Of a DNA stretch of 47,561 nt, positions 16,401 through 24,910 are shown piece by piece (within the stretch, counting starts at the first letter, position 1; each line of letters opens with the position of its first letter). Below the pieces are notes generated by a model. The model saw only the letters and a list, made by a program, of their open reading frames with translations, did not search any database and was not told the origin of the DNA. A program made the position numbers and the translations under genes. This DNA is from Chloroflexota bacterium (GTDB lineage: Bacteria > Chloroflexota > Dormibacteria > Dormibacterales > Dormibacteraceae), in NCBI GenBank assembly GCA_005880855.1, contig VBGM01000148.1, positions 1 through 47,561 on the forward strand. The letters run 5' to 3'.

Positions 16401-16410
16401 GCCAACTTCC

Positions 16411-19011
16411 TTGACCGACATCCTGTCGTTCCTGCAGAACCTGACCACCGCCGCCTTCGTCGTTCTCGGCCTCGCGGTGGCGATCTCGTGGGCGCGTCAC
16501 CGCGATCGCACGCAAGGATTCCTGGCCCTCGCCATCGTGCTGCTCTCGCTGGTCTCGCTGCTCAGCCGAATCCCGTCGCACCTGGCCCCCAAGCTGCTCA
16601 GCACGATCGACCTGATCCTCTTCGTCGGCTCGGCCTATGCGCTCCTGCGTTTCCGCGGCTCGCTCATCCCAGTGCGGCGTGCATGGCACGTGGCCGCGGT
16701 GGCAGCGATGGTGACCGGCCTGGCGTTGTTCATCGGCGCCTCGCTGTTCGAGGCCCCGACCCAGGTGATGACGGTCGCGGCCTTTGTGATCATCATGGTG
16801 TGGGGAGCCATCGTGGTCGAGCCGATTATTCGGTTCTGGCTGGTAGCTCGTGGCCTGCCGGTGGTCCAGGCGTGGCGCCTCCGTTCTTTGAGCCTCGGAT
16901 TCGCCGGGATTGTCGGCATTCTCGTGTTTGCAATTGGAGTGTCGCTGGTGGCGGTTTCGGGCAACCAGGCTGTCAAGCTCGTCGTGCAACTGGTCGTCCT
17001 CGCCACCGTCCCGCTCCTGTACGTCAGCTTCGCGCCGCCGTCATGGCTGCGCCGGGAGTGGCGCGCATCGGAGGAGGAGGGTTTGCGCGCCTTCATGGAG
17101 GACCTGCTCCTCAGCGAGGACAGGGACACGCTCTCCAATCGAGCCATGGAATGGACGATGCGCCTGGTCGGAGGGGCGGCCGCCGTGGCGTTCGACGTCG
17201 GCGGATCGCTGCGGACTGCACTCGGCCTGACGCCCGACCAGCTGGGCGACCTGCAAGCGGCAACAGCGCAAATGCCCGAGGGTGTGAGCCGTGCGACCGT
17301 CGGCGAGACCGACCACACCGTCCTCAAGCTGCCCATCGAGGGACTCTCCGGAGCGGGCACCCTGGTCGTCCTTTCTGGTCCTTTCACCCCGACCTTTGGC
17401 GCAGATGAGATTCGACGGGTCCAGCAGTTCATGAGTGCGTTCGCCACCGCACTGGATCGTAGGCATCTCATCACAAAGCTCGAGGAGAGCAACCGCAAGC
17501 TCCTCGAGGCGAACCGCCACAAGAGCGTCTTCCTCGCCAGCATGAGCCACGAGCTGCGCACGCCCCTCAACGCCATCCTCGGGTTCTCGGAGCTGTTGAT
17601 CGACGCCGGCAACGGCCAGTTCACGCCGGCCACGCGCAAACGGTTCCTCGAGCAGATCCACTCGAGCGGAAAGCACCTCCTCGGATTGATCAACGACATC
17701 CTCGATCTTTCCAAGATCGAGGCCGGCCAGATGGAGCTGCGCCTGCAGACGGTCGACGTCAAAGACGTCATCGGCGAGGTGGCGAGCACCGTCGAGCCGC
17801 TGGCGGCCCAGAAGAGCATCCAGCTTCGCATCACTGAGAGCTCGGCCGGCGAGATCACCGCCGACCCCGGCAAGGTGAAGCAGATGCTGCTCAACCTCGT
17901 CTCCAACGCGGTGAAGTTCACGCCTCAAAACGGAATCGTGACCATCGAAACGCGCAGGCTCGCCGAGTCGGTAGAGCTTTCCGTGACTGACACCGGGATC
18001 GGGATCGACAGCCAGGACCAGGAGCGGGTGTTTCATGAGTTCCAGCAGGTCGATTCGGGTGTCGGACGCTCCCAGCCGGGCACCGGCCTGGGCCTCACTC
18101 TCACGCGGCGTTTCGCCAGGCTTCACGGTGGCGACGTACGGCTGGTCAGCGAGCCGGGCAAGGGCAGCATATTCACAATCGTGCTTCCGATCACCGCGCG
18201 CGCCGAAGGCGTGCGCTCTCAAGAACCCGACGCCCTCACCGGCCCGAAGGACTCCTCGCGTCCTCTCGTGCTCGTTGTGGAGGACGACCCGGCCGCCGCC
18301 GAGCTGTTGACCCGGCAGCTGGAGCGCGCGGGATTCGCCACCCAGGTGGCCCGGACCGGGAACGATGCAATCGCACAAGCGATCGCGCGCGGGCCCGCCG
18401 CGATCACGCTCGACATCCTGCTGCCCGACCTCGATGGATGGGAGGTGCTGACACGCCTCAAGCGCGAGGCGGCGACAAGCAACATCCCGGTCGTCGTCGT
18501 GAGCGTGGTCGACAACCCCGAGCTCGGCATCGCTCTGGGCGCTCTCGACTACTTCGTCAAGCCGGTCCCGGCGAAGGAGCTCATCAACCGCTTGAGCCGC
18601 ATCAAGTTCGGGCGCAAGGCTGGCGAGAAGCCTCGCATCCTTGTCGTCGACGACGAGGCCGCCAACCGCGAATGGCTGAAGCGAATCCTGGAACCGGCCG
18701 GGTTCGGTGTGATCCAGGCGCGAGGCGGGCGCGAGGCAATCGAGCTCGCCAAGTCGCGCAAACCCGACCTGGTGATGCTGGACCTGATGATGCCCGACGT
18801 CACGGGCTTCGATGTGGTCGAGGCGCTCCGGGCGCATGACGCCACGAAGTCCACCCCGATCATGGTGCTCACCGCGAAGCACCTCACTGAAGCGGACATC
18901 CGCCAGCTCAACGGACACGTGTCGACGATCCTCAGGCGCGGGTCGACCGGTGCGGCCGACCTGCTCGGGTTGCTGCGCCAGGTCGTCGACTCCTCGCCGG
19001 TGACGCTATGA
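16411..19011 (+). CDS. Hybrid sensor histidine kinase with two receiver domains
   Basis: 866 residues from TTG 16411, 10 bp after the HD-GYP stop; the frame is open upstream, but inside the previous gene. It has about seven N-terminal helices (to about 205), a linker that may be a divergent GAF domain (about 225-350) and a coiled segment. HisKA follows with His380 (SMSHELRTPLNAILGFSELL), then HATPase (NLVSNAVKFTPQNG, GTGLGLTLTRRF), REC1 with Asp668 (LDILLPDLDGWEV) and REC2 with Asp791 (VMLDLMMPDVTGFDV). REC2 lacks a clear conserved Lys (ILRRGS instead). The chain suggests a multistep phosphorelay feeding the receivers encoded directly downstream. Confidence 0.92.
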   Translation: MTDILSFLQNLTTAAFVVLGLAVAISWARHRDRTQGFLALAIVLLSLVSLLSRIPSHLAPKLLSTIDLILFVGSAYALLRFRGSLIPVRRAWHVAAVAAMVTGLALFIGASLFEAPTQVMTVAAFVIIMVWGAIVVEPIIRFWLVARGLPVVQAWRLRSLSLGFAGIVGILVFAIGVSLVAVSGNQAVKLVVQLVVLATVPLLYVSFAPPSWLRREWRASEEEGLRAFMEDLLLSEDRDTLSNRAMEWTMRLVGGAAAVAFDVGGSLRTALGLTPDQLGDLQAATAQMPEGVSRATVGETDHTVLKLPIEGLSGAGTLVVLSGPFTPTFGADEIRRVQQFMSAFATALDRRHLITKLEESNRKLLEANRHKSVFLASMSHELRTPLNAILGFSELLIDAGNGQFTPATRKRFLEQIHSSGKHLLGLINDILDLSKIEAGQMELRLQTVDVKDVIGEVASTVEPLAAQKSIQLRITESSAGEITADPGKVKQMLLNLVSNAVKFTPQNGIVTIETRRLAESVELSVTDTGIGIDSQDQERVFHEFQQVDSGVGRSQPGTGLGLTLTRRFARLHGGDVRLVSEPGKGSIFTIVLPITARAEGVRSQEPDALTGPKDSSRPLVLVVEDDPAAAELLTRQLERAGFATQVARTGNDAIAQAIARGPAAITLDILLPDLDGWEVLTRLKREAATSNIPVVVVSVVDNPELGIALGALDYFVKPVPAKELINRLSRIKFGRKAGEKPRILVVDDEAANREWLKRILEPAGFGVIQARGGREAIELAKSRKPDLVMLDLMMPDVTGFDVVEALRAHDATKSTPIMVLTAKHLTEADIRQLNGHVSTILRRGSTGAADLLGLLRQVVDSSPVTL

Positions 19012-19385
19012 GCGGGCCGGCGATGATCTTGATCGTCGAGGACAACGAGGCGAATCGCCTGCTTGCCAGCGCCGTGCTCGAGCGCGACGGATTACGCGTC
19101 GAGCTGGCGGGCAACTCGGAAGAAGCGCTCGACATGCTGGCCGCGCGGAAGCCGGACCTGATCCTCATGGACGTGCAGCTGCCTGGGGTCGACGGCCTTT
19201 CGCTTACGCGCCGGCTGAAGCGGGACGAAAAGACGGCCGCCATTCCCGTGGTCGCGCTCACCGCTTTGGCGATGCTGGGGGACAGGGAGCGCACTCTCGA
19301 AGCCGGCTGCGCGGGCTACATCTCGAAGCCGATCAACACCCGGACTTTCGCCGACGAGGTACGGAAGTACCTACCGTCCGCGTAG
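19008..19385 (+). CDS. DivK-like single-domain response regulator
   Basis: 125 residues, receiver only: EDN acidic pocket, Asp55 (LILMDVQLPGVDG), Thr/Ala switch region (VVALTALAM) and Lys107 (GYISKPINTRTF). The sequence style (ILIVEDNEANRLL...LEAGCAGYISKPI) is that of DivK-type regulators. ATG 19008 overlaps the hybrid kinase stop by 4 bp, making it a likely phosphoacceptor of that kinase. Confidence 0.92.
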   Translation: MSGPAMILIVEDNEANRLLASAVLERDGLRVELAGNSEEALDMLAARKPDLILMDVQLPGVDGLSLTRRLKRDEKTAAIPVVALTALAMLGDRERTLEAGCAGYISKPINTRTFADEVRKYLPSA

Positions 19386-19410
19386 TGTGGGCGCGCCGGC
19401 AAGTGCGCGC

Positions 19411-19800
19411 ATGACAAGGAAGAAGTCGCCACTGATCCTGATCGTCGAGGACGATCCTGCAAGCTTGATGCTCGCTTCGACCGTGCTCGAAGCAGCGGGC
19501 TTCGAGGTCGCGGGCAGCGGATCGGCGGAGTCCGCGCGTAAGACGATCTCGAAACGCAAGCCCGCGCTTATCCTCATGGACCTCGGGCTTCCCGGGATGG
19601 ATGGCCTCGAGTTCACCCGCGAGCTGAAATCCGAATCGCGGACGGCGAGGATCCCGATCATTGCCCTCACCGGCCTCAATATGCCCCTTTACGAGCGGTC
19701 GGCCAAAGCAGCGGGATGCGAGGGGTTCATCGTCAAGCCGGTCAGCCCGGCCGTGCTCACAGCTGAGGTGACCAACTTTCTGAGACGCGTCGCCGGATGA
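19411..19800 (+). CDS. Single-domain response regulator next to a CpaE-like ATPase
   Basis: 129 residues from ATG 19411; GTG 19387 is an alternative. It is a complete receiver with Asp57 (LILMDLGLPGMDG), VALTG-type switch (IIALTGLN) and Lys109 (GFIVKPVSP). Its stop overlaps the ATG of the following ParA/MinD-type ATPase by 4 bp. In CpaE/TadZ proteins a receiver-like domain and such an ATPase are fused; here the two halves are separate genes in the same order. Confidence 0.88.
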   Translation: MTRKKSPLILIVEDDPASLMLASTVLEAAGFEVAGSGSAESARKTISKRKPALILMDLGLPGMDGLEFTRELKSESRTARIPIIALTGLNMPLYERSAKAAGCEGFIVKPVSPAVLTAEVTNFLRRVAG

Positions 19801-20549
19801 TCGTTGCTGTCTACGCCGTCAAAGGCGGCGCGGGCCGGACGACAATCGCGGTCAACCTCGCGGCCGCCATCGGCCAGAAGCACCGCGGCGAATGCGTGTT
19901 GCTCGATCTGAGCCTGCCTTACAACCATGCCGCCCTCGTGGCGAACCTCGTGCCGACCGGCTGCCTGGCGCTCAGCGAGCGCCCCGACGAGAACCACTTC
20001 GAGGAAGCGCTCCTGGCGGCCGGACTTCATCACCACACCGGCATGGTGGTGCTCCCGAGCGCGCTGCGTGTCGAGCAGTCCGAACTGGTGACGCCGACCC
20101 TGGTCCAGCGCGCGCTCGGCGTCCTCGAGCAGACGTTCACATACATCGTGGTCGACCTCGGCGTGGCCATGAGCGAGGTCACGCTCGGCGTCCTCGAGCG
20201 GGCCGATCGAGTCCTCGTCATGGTGACCGCGGAGCTCCCGACGCTCAAGGACACCGCTGACCTCCTGCAGATCTTCGAAACGGTGCTCGACATCCCGCCC
20301 GCTCGCGTCAGCCTGATCCTGAACCACCCCCGGCCCCAGACCATGGTCACCCGCGCAGACGCCGAGCGCGTGGTGAAGCGGCCGATGCACATGGAAATTG
20401 CATATGACGGCGCGCGCTTCGACCGCGCGGCCGTGATGGGAGAGGTCCTGGTCGCCAGCGAGCCCTCGAGCGCTGTCGCCAAGACCTTGACGCGCCTGGC
20501 GAGCTCGATCAGCGATGAGCACAGAGGCCGCGCGTCGAAACGAAGCTGA
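19797..20549 (+). CDS. MinD/ParA-like ATPase, CpaE type
   Basis: 250 residues. It opens with a deviant Walker A motif, KGGAGRTT at residues 9-16: the signature first Lys is kept, but the P-loop Lys is Arg14. It continues with DLSLPYNHAALVANL (the A' region) and VVDLGVAMSE (Walker B region), as in CpaE/TadZ/MinD relatives. Such ATPases place structures at the cell pole or membrane. No Tad pilus or chromosome partition genes are in the window. It is translationally coupled to the receiver upstream, and its last 35 bp overlap the DUF72 gene. Confidence 0.85.
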   Translation: MIVAVYAVKGGAGRTTIAVNLAAAIGQKHRGECVLLDLSLPYNHAALVANLVPTGCLALSERPDENHFEEALLAAGLHHHTGMVVLPSALRVEQSELVTPTLVQRALGVLEQTFTYIVVDLGVAMSEVTLGVLERADRVLVMVTAELPTLKDTADLLQIFETVLDIPPARVSLILNHPRPQTMVTRADAERVVKRPMHMEIAYDGARFDRAAVMGEVLVASEPSSAVAKTLTRLASSISDEHRGRASKRS

Positions 20550-21324
20550 ACCGGTGATATTCATCGGCACGTCAGGGTGGCAGTATCCGCATTGGCGGCG
20601 CGTCTTCTACCCCGACCGGCTCCCGCAGCGAAGGTGGTTGGAACACTACGCGGCGAATTTTCAAACCACCGAGGTCAACAACACTTTCTACAACCTCCCC
20701 GACCCCGAGGTGTTCGACCGCTGGAAGCGGCAGACGCCGGCGGACTTCGTCTTCGCGCTCAAGATGAGCCGCTTTCTGACGCACCTGAAACGGCTGCGGG
20801 ATCCAGAAGAGCCGGTACACCGATTCCTGGACCGCGCGCGCCGGCTGGGCCGCAAGCGCGGGCCGATCCTGGTCCAGCTGCCGCCTTCGTTCAAGGCTGA
20901 CCCGGGCCGGCTGGACGCCACCCTGGCTGCATTTCCGCGTTCGGTCCGCGTGGCCGTCGAGCTAAGGCATGAGAGCTGGTTCGTACCCGAGGTCCGCTCA
21001 GTTCTCGAGCGGCGGGGCGCAGCCCTTTGCCTCGCGGACGCTCGAGGTCGCAGAACACCGTTCTGGCGGACCGCCGGCTGGGGGATGGTCAGGTTCCACG
21101 AAGGCACCGGGCCGGACGCCCCCGGCTACCGCCGCTCCGCGTTGCGCACGTGGGCGGCGCGCCTTGCCCGAATGTGGACCGCGGACGACGACGTGTTCGC
21201 GTACTTCAACAACGACAGAGGCGGCTGGGCGCTGAGCGATGCAGCCGTTCTTGCAGTACTGGCGACGCGGGCTGGGCTGCGGCCATCACGCGTGCCACAA
21301 GGTCACACTCGTCCGTCACCATAG
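20515..21324 (+). CDS. DUF72 domain protein
   Basis: 269 residues of the DUF72/YecE family. Clear family stretches are IFIGTSGWQYPHWRRVFYP, FQTTEVNNTFYNLPDPEVFDRWK, FALKMSRFLTHLKRL, VAVELRHESWF and VFAYFNNDRGG. The family folds as a TIM barrel; its reaction is not established. ATG 20515 overlaps the ATPase gene by 35 bp; GTG 20554, directly before the conserved IFIGTSGW, would avoid most of that. The R2lox gene follows 4 bp after the stop. Confidence 0.88.
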   Translation: MSTEAARRNEAEPVIFIGTSGWQYPHWRRVFYPDRLPQRRWLEHYAANFQTTEVNNTFYNLPDPEVFDRWKRQTPADFVFALKMSRFLTHLKRLRDPEEPVHRFLDRARRLGRKRGPILVQLPPSFKADPGRLDATLAAFPRSVRVAVELRHESWFVPEVRSVLERRGAALCLADARGRRTPFWRTAGWGMVRFHEGTGPDAPGYRRSALRTWAARLARMWTADDDVFAYFNNDRGGWALSDAAVLAVLATRAGLRPSRVPQGHTRPSP

Positions 21325-21328
21325 GGGT

Positions 21329-22270
21329 GTGGGAACGGTCGACGGCGCACGTAGAGGCTACGCGACCATCTCGGGGCGCGGGCTCGACTGGGATTCGGTG
21401 CCGATGCGCCTGTTCCAGAAGGCCAAGCGACTCGGCACCTGGGATCCGCAAGCGATCGACTTCAGTCGCGACAGCTCCGACTGGGCGGCGATGACCACGT
21501 TGGAGAGGGACTTTATCCTCAGGACGGTCTCGCTGTTCCAGGCCGGCGAGGAGGGCGTCACTACCGACCTGCTGCCGCTGATCATGGCGGTGGCCCAGGA
21601 GGGACGGCTCGAGGAGGAGATCTTCCTCACGTCCTTTCTTTGGGAGGAGGCCAAGCACGTCGAGTTGTTCCGGCGCTGGTTGGACACGGTGGCCGCCGCT
21701 CACGAAGATTTGAGCCGATTCCTGACGCCGAGCTACAGCCACCTGTTCCTGGTCGAGCTGCCCTCCGCATTGGGCCGCCTCAAAGACGATCCGTCCGCAA
21801 TCGCTCAGATCAGAGCTGCAGTCACCTACAACATGGTCATCGAAGGGGTGCTGGCGGAGACCGGCTACCACGGATTCAGGCAGTCGCTCGAAAGCAGCGG
21901 AAGGCTGCCCGGCCTGCTGGAGGCCATCAGGCTCATCGCGCGCGACGAGAGCCGCCACATCCGCTATGGGGTGTTTCTGCTGAATCGCTTGATCAACGCC
22001 ACGCCAGGAGGCTGGGACGTCATGAACGTTCGCATGAACGAGCTCCTGGGCCCGGCATTGAGCGTGGTGACCGAGTTCTGGGACGCCTACGACGAGACCA
22101 ACCCACCGTTCGGGCAGCGCATGCAGACATACATCGATTTCGCGAGCTCTCAGTTCGACAAGCGCATGAAGGTTCTGGAACGCGATCGTGGCAAAAGCCT
22201 TGACGAGATCGAGCGTTCGGCGCTGGCAGACCTTGCCCAGGAGGAAGCCGCGGTTGCGGTTCGCGGCTAG
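21329..22270 (+). CDS. R2-like ligand-binding oxidase (R2lox)
   Basis: 313 residues from GTG 21329, close to the 300-315 of characterised members. It is a ferritin-like fold that assembles a Mn/Fe cofactor. All six metal ligands are visible: Glu74 (AGEEGV), Glu107 and His110 (EEAKHVE), Glu172 (MVIEGV), Glu207 and His210 (DESRHIRYG). The residues that form the Val-Tyr ether crosslink in the family are Val77 and Tyr167 (TYNMVIEG). Every one is shifted by +5 relative to the numbering of the studied proteins (69, 72, 102, 105, 162, 167, 202, 205), so assignment is firm. Physiological substrate unknown. Confidence 0.95.
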   Translation: MGTVDGARRGYATISGRGLDWDSVPMRLFQKAKRLGTWDPQAIDFSRDSSDWAAMTTLERDFILRTVSLFQAGEEGVTTDLLPLIMAVAQEGRLEEEIFLTSFLWEEAKHVELFRRWLDTVAAAHEDLSRFLTPSYSHLFLVELPSALGRLKDDPSAIAQIRAAVTYNMVIEGVLAETGYHGFRQSLESSGRLPGLLEAIRLIARDESRHIRYGVFLLNRLINATPGGWDVMNVRMNELLGPALSVVTEFWDAYDETNPPFGQRMQTYIDFASSQFDKRMKVLERDRGKSLDEIERSALADLAQEEAAVAVRG

Positions 22271-22734
22271 GCTCGCGCCCTCGCGCGGCGGCGCAGAGCG
22301 GCGTCAGCGTCCGCGGCCGAAACCCTGGGCCGCCTGAAGTTGCGCAGCGCGAACCGGTCGCACGCGGTCTCCGCGGCCGAGCGCTTGCCGAGCACTTCTT
22401 TGAGGTACCAGTGCATCCACTCGTGGCAGTAGAGGAATCGAAGCACCTCGCGGCGCAGGCGAAAGGACACGCTCTCGGACGCCCAGGCAAAGCGCAAGCC
22501 GCGCCCTCGCTTACGGCGCGCGGCGTAGATGACCGGCTCCTTGAACGGCCGGAACGGAACCGGCACCTGGAGCACGATCCGGCGTTCCTCGAACTCACAG
22601 CGAGCGGCGAGGTGGGGAGAGGTGCGGTAGCGGAGCGGCTTGATCACGACCTCGTAATCGGATCGAGGCAGGCCACCGAGAGCGCGGCGCGCCGCCGCGT
22701 CGCTCAGTCCTTCGAGGTCGCTCCGGATAACCAT
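22267..22734 (-). CDS. Putative zinc metalloprotease-like protein (HEWMH)
   Basis: 155 residues from ATG 22734. The C-terminal half has FLYCHEWMHWYLKEVLG, an HExxH zinc-binding motif (His104, Glu105, His108) on a helix, followed by AAETACDRFALRNF with Glu122 and Asp126 as possible third ligands. The N-terminal half is a basic beta-rich region. The layout recalls SprT-like or small M48/M78-like proteases, but I cannot place it in a family. It converges on R2lox with a 4-bp overlap. Confidence 0.7.
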   Translation of the reverse strand: MVIRSDLEGLSDAAARRALGGLPRSDYEVVIKPLRYRTSPHLAARCEFEERRIVLQVPVPFRPFKEPVIYAARRKRGRGLRFAWASESVSFRLRREVLRFLYCHEWMHWYLKEVLGKRSAAETACDRFALRNFRRPRVSAADADAALRRRARARA

Positions 22735-22830
22735 GCGTGGAGCATATGTGTCCCGATCAGGTATGCATCGAAGCCGATGCGTTGACCGGGTGGGGGAGCC
22801 TGGCCTGCAAGGGCCGGGCTCTTCCACCAT

Positions 22831-23757
22831 ATGGGGGTGAAAACGGCTGCCGGCGCCCGTGCCGAGAAGTCGACCGAACGCACGGCGAGACGCTTGCTCA
22901 TCCTCAGCACCGGCGCTGGGAACATGACGCCCGAGCTCGAAGCCAGGCTGCGCGGACTGTTCGCGGACCACCTGGTCATACCGTTCGACCCCAAGGTGGA
23001 TTTTGAAAAGCTGATCACCCCGCGAGCACGCATAGTCGTCGCCGGCGGTGACGGCAGCGTGGAGTTCGTCGTCAGGAAGCTGGCCGATACCAAGCATCCG
23101 GTGGGCATTCTTTCGCTCGGTACCTTCAACAACTTCGCCCTCGCGCTCGGCCTGCCACCTGACCTCGACACGCAGATCGAGGTCGTCAAGCAAGGGCGGC
23201 CGCGCCCCATCACGCTGGGACGCGTCAACGGGACCGTGTTCCTCGAGGCCTGCCTGATCGGACTTTTCGGCGAGACGATCGCGCTGGGCGAGACTCTGAA
23301 GGATCGGAAATATGGCTCGTTGGCCACCGACCTTGCGTCAGTGCTGACGGCCAAGCGCTTCTCGTACGAGCTGGAGGGCGACCTGAAGGGAAGCGGGTCG
23401 GCCATGTCTCTCGTCTTCACCAACACGTCGTCGATCGGGTCCCTGTTGCCGGTGGGGGACAGTACCCCGAGGGATCACTACCTCGAGTTCGCAGTGCTGG
23501 CGGGCCGGACCAGGTCGGACATCGCCGCACGAGCATTGGCTTCGGCCCTTCTGATGAAGCATGCCGAGGAAGGGCTCGGCCAGGTGTTCCGTTTCAAGAA
23601 GGTTTCCGTGACGACCAAGCCGCGCGTTCGCGTCTACGCCGACAACGTGCTGGTGGGCAGGACGCCGGCGACCGTTACGGCCGAGGTCAGCGCCGTAAAG
23701 GTGATCCTGCCCCCGCTGATCAGAGGAATTTCGGGAGCTTTAGCAGCCACGCGGTGA
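22831..23757 (+). CDS. Diacylglycerol/lipid kinase family protein
   Basis: 308 residues. The catalytic domain has the nucleotide motif VVAGGDGSVEFVVRKL and the SLGTFNNFALALGLP segment that replaces the usual GTxNDFAR, then a C-terminal beta-sandwich (LLPVGDSTPRDHYLEFAVLAG). This is the YegS/DgkB/LCB5 superfamily, which phosphorylates diacylglycerol or related lipids at the membrane. The 3' end overlaps the convergent PAP2 phosphatase gene by 38 bp; the pair could cycle a lipid phosphate, as inference. Confidence 0.88.
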   Translation: MGVKTAAGARAEKSTERTARRLLILSTGAGNMTPELEARLRGLFADHLVIPFDPKVDFEKLITPRARIVVAGGDGSVEFVVRKLADTKHPVGILSLGTFNNFALALGLPPDLDTQIEVVKQGRPRPITLGRVNGTVFLEACLIGLFGETIALGETLKDRKYGSLATDLASVLTAKRFSYELEGDLKGSGSAMSLVFTNTSSIGSLLPVGDSTPRDHYLEFAVLAGRTRSDIAARALASALLMKHAEEGLGQVFRFKKVSVTTKPRVRVYADNVLVGRTPATVTAEVSAVKVILPPLIRGISGALAATR

Positions 23758-24274
23758 ACGTACCCATCCCGATCCCGATTACGGCGCCCGCGGTGACGTC
23801 GCTCGGGAAGTGGTGGCCCAGGTGAACCCGCGAGGCCCCGACCAGCGTGGCGAGGGTGAAGACCAGCGGGGCCGCATTTGGATAGAAGGTGGAAAGTGCG
23901 GTCGCGGCGGCAAACGATGAGGCGGTGTGGCCGGATGGAAACGAGGCGTCGGCCGTACGAATCCCGACGACCATGACCTCGCGGCTCACGAACGGGCGCC
24001 GCCGCCTGAAGATCGGCTTGACCATTCGCTGCACGAAGTAAGTCGTCCCGAGCGAAGCCAGGGCGGTGGCGATCCCCGCTCGCCGTCCCCTCTGACCGCC
24101 AAGCCACGCCACACCCACTCCCGCCGCCACCCAGCCGAGGCCTTCGCCGAGGTCCGAGACCAGCGATATGTAGTGGTCGCTGCGGGGCGAGTGCGGCAGG
24201 CCATGGATCGCCTGGAACAGGCGCCTGTCCACCGATCGCGGAAGTATCTGCGGGGGTGTCGCGACGGATTCCAT
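23720..24274 (-). CDS. PAP2-family phosphatase
   Basis: 184 residues from ATG 24274 (the open frame extends upstream but has no family features). About five helices. The three catalytic motifs are visible: KPIFRRRRPF (C1), SFPSGHTASSFA (C2) and SRVHLGHHFPSDVTAG (C3, with the nucleophile-activating His). It is predicted to act on an isoprenoid or diacylglycerol (pyro)phosphate at the outer face of the membrane. Confidence 0.92.
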   Translation of the reverse strand: MESVATPPQILPRSVDRRLFQAIHGLPHSPRSDHYISLVSDLGEGLGWVAAGVGVAWLGGQRGRRAGIATALASLGTTYFVQRMVKPIFRRRRPFVSREVMVVGIRTADASFPSGHTASSFAAATALSTFYPNAAPLVFTLATLVGASRVHLGHHFPSDVTAGAVIGIGMGTFTAWLLKLPKFL

Positions 24275-24334
24275 CCTAGAACCGTAACGCCCAGCCGGCC
24301 GGTAACCCCTCGCACCGCCGCGTTCCGGAATCAC

Positions 24335-24910
24335 ATGGGGAGAACGGGCGGTGTGGACACGCAGATCGAGTCCTGGTGGACGACGGTGATGGTGGGTCAG
24401 CCCGGTCAGCCCCATCCTTTATATGGGGATGCGGTCGACGTCAAGCAGCACGGCGGCATCCTGCACCTGTCGGGCGAGCTCGAATCGCTTCGGGACCGCC
24501 AGGAGCTGATCGCCGAAGCTCATCGATACCTCGCGAGGGGAATCGCCGACGTCGACGCGCGCCGGCTGAAGGTCAAGCGACATGACCAGCGGCGGGGGCT
24601 CTACGACCAGACCATCATCGCCGCGTTTTCCAATCGGGCCGTCGCCAACCACGCGCTCACATTCCTGCGCCAGCACCGCCGGTTGAGGGCAAAGGCAGCA
24701 GGCATCGTGATGTCTGGTGGTGATCCGCTCCTGGAGTCGGTGGGAGAGTTTGCGACGGACGTACGCAAGGCGCTCTCGAGCGGGCACGGGATCTTGCTCG
24801 CGCGCGTCGACGAAACCGATGCGTTCGAGGCGCGCGAGCTACTCGACGAGGACACCCGCAGCATCTGGACAATGGTCACACCTCCGGTTCCGGCCCGGCG
24901 GCCTCACTAG
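24335..24910 (+). CDS. BON-like domain protein of unknown function
   Basis: 191 residues from ATG 24335 (GTG 24353 is an alternative). The first part, VDVKQHGGILHLSGELESLRDRQELIAEAHRY, looks like a BON fold (beta strand, gain-of-loop LxG, helix). The rest (AFSNRAVANHALTFLRQ ... VGEFATDVRKALSSGHGILLARVD) is alternating helix and strand and could be a second alpha/beta unit. No signal peptide or membrane helix. It ends directly before the ATG of the NRAMP-like gene, so the two are probably co-expressed. Confidence 0.65.
   Translation: MGRTGGVDTQIESWWTTVMVGQPGQPHPLYGDAVDVKQHGGILHLSGELESLRDRQELIAEAHRYLARGIADVDARRLKVKRHDQRRGLYDQTIIAAFSNRAVANHALTFLRQHRRLRAKAAGIVMSGGDPLLESVGEFATDVRKALSSGHGILLARVDETDAFEARELLDEDTRSIWTMVTPPVPARRPH

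Noticed and set aside
17041-18918. 625-residue open frame on the minus strand across the hybrid kinase
   Set aside because: Antisense to clear kinase and receiver domains; the product has no recognisable motif.
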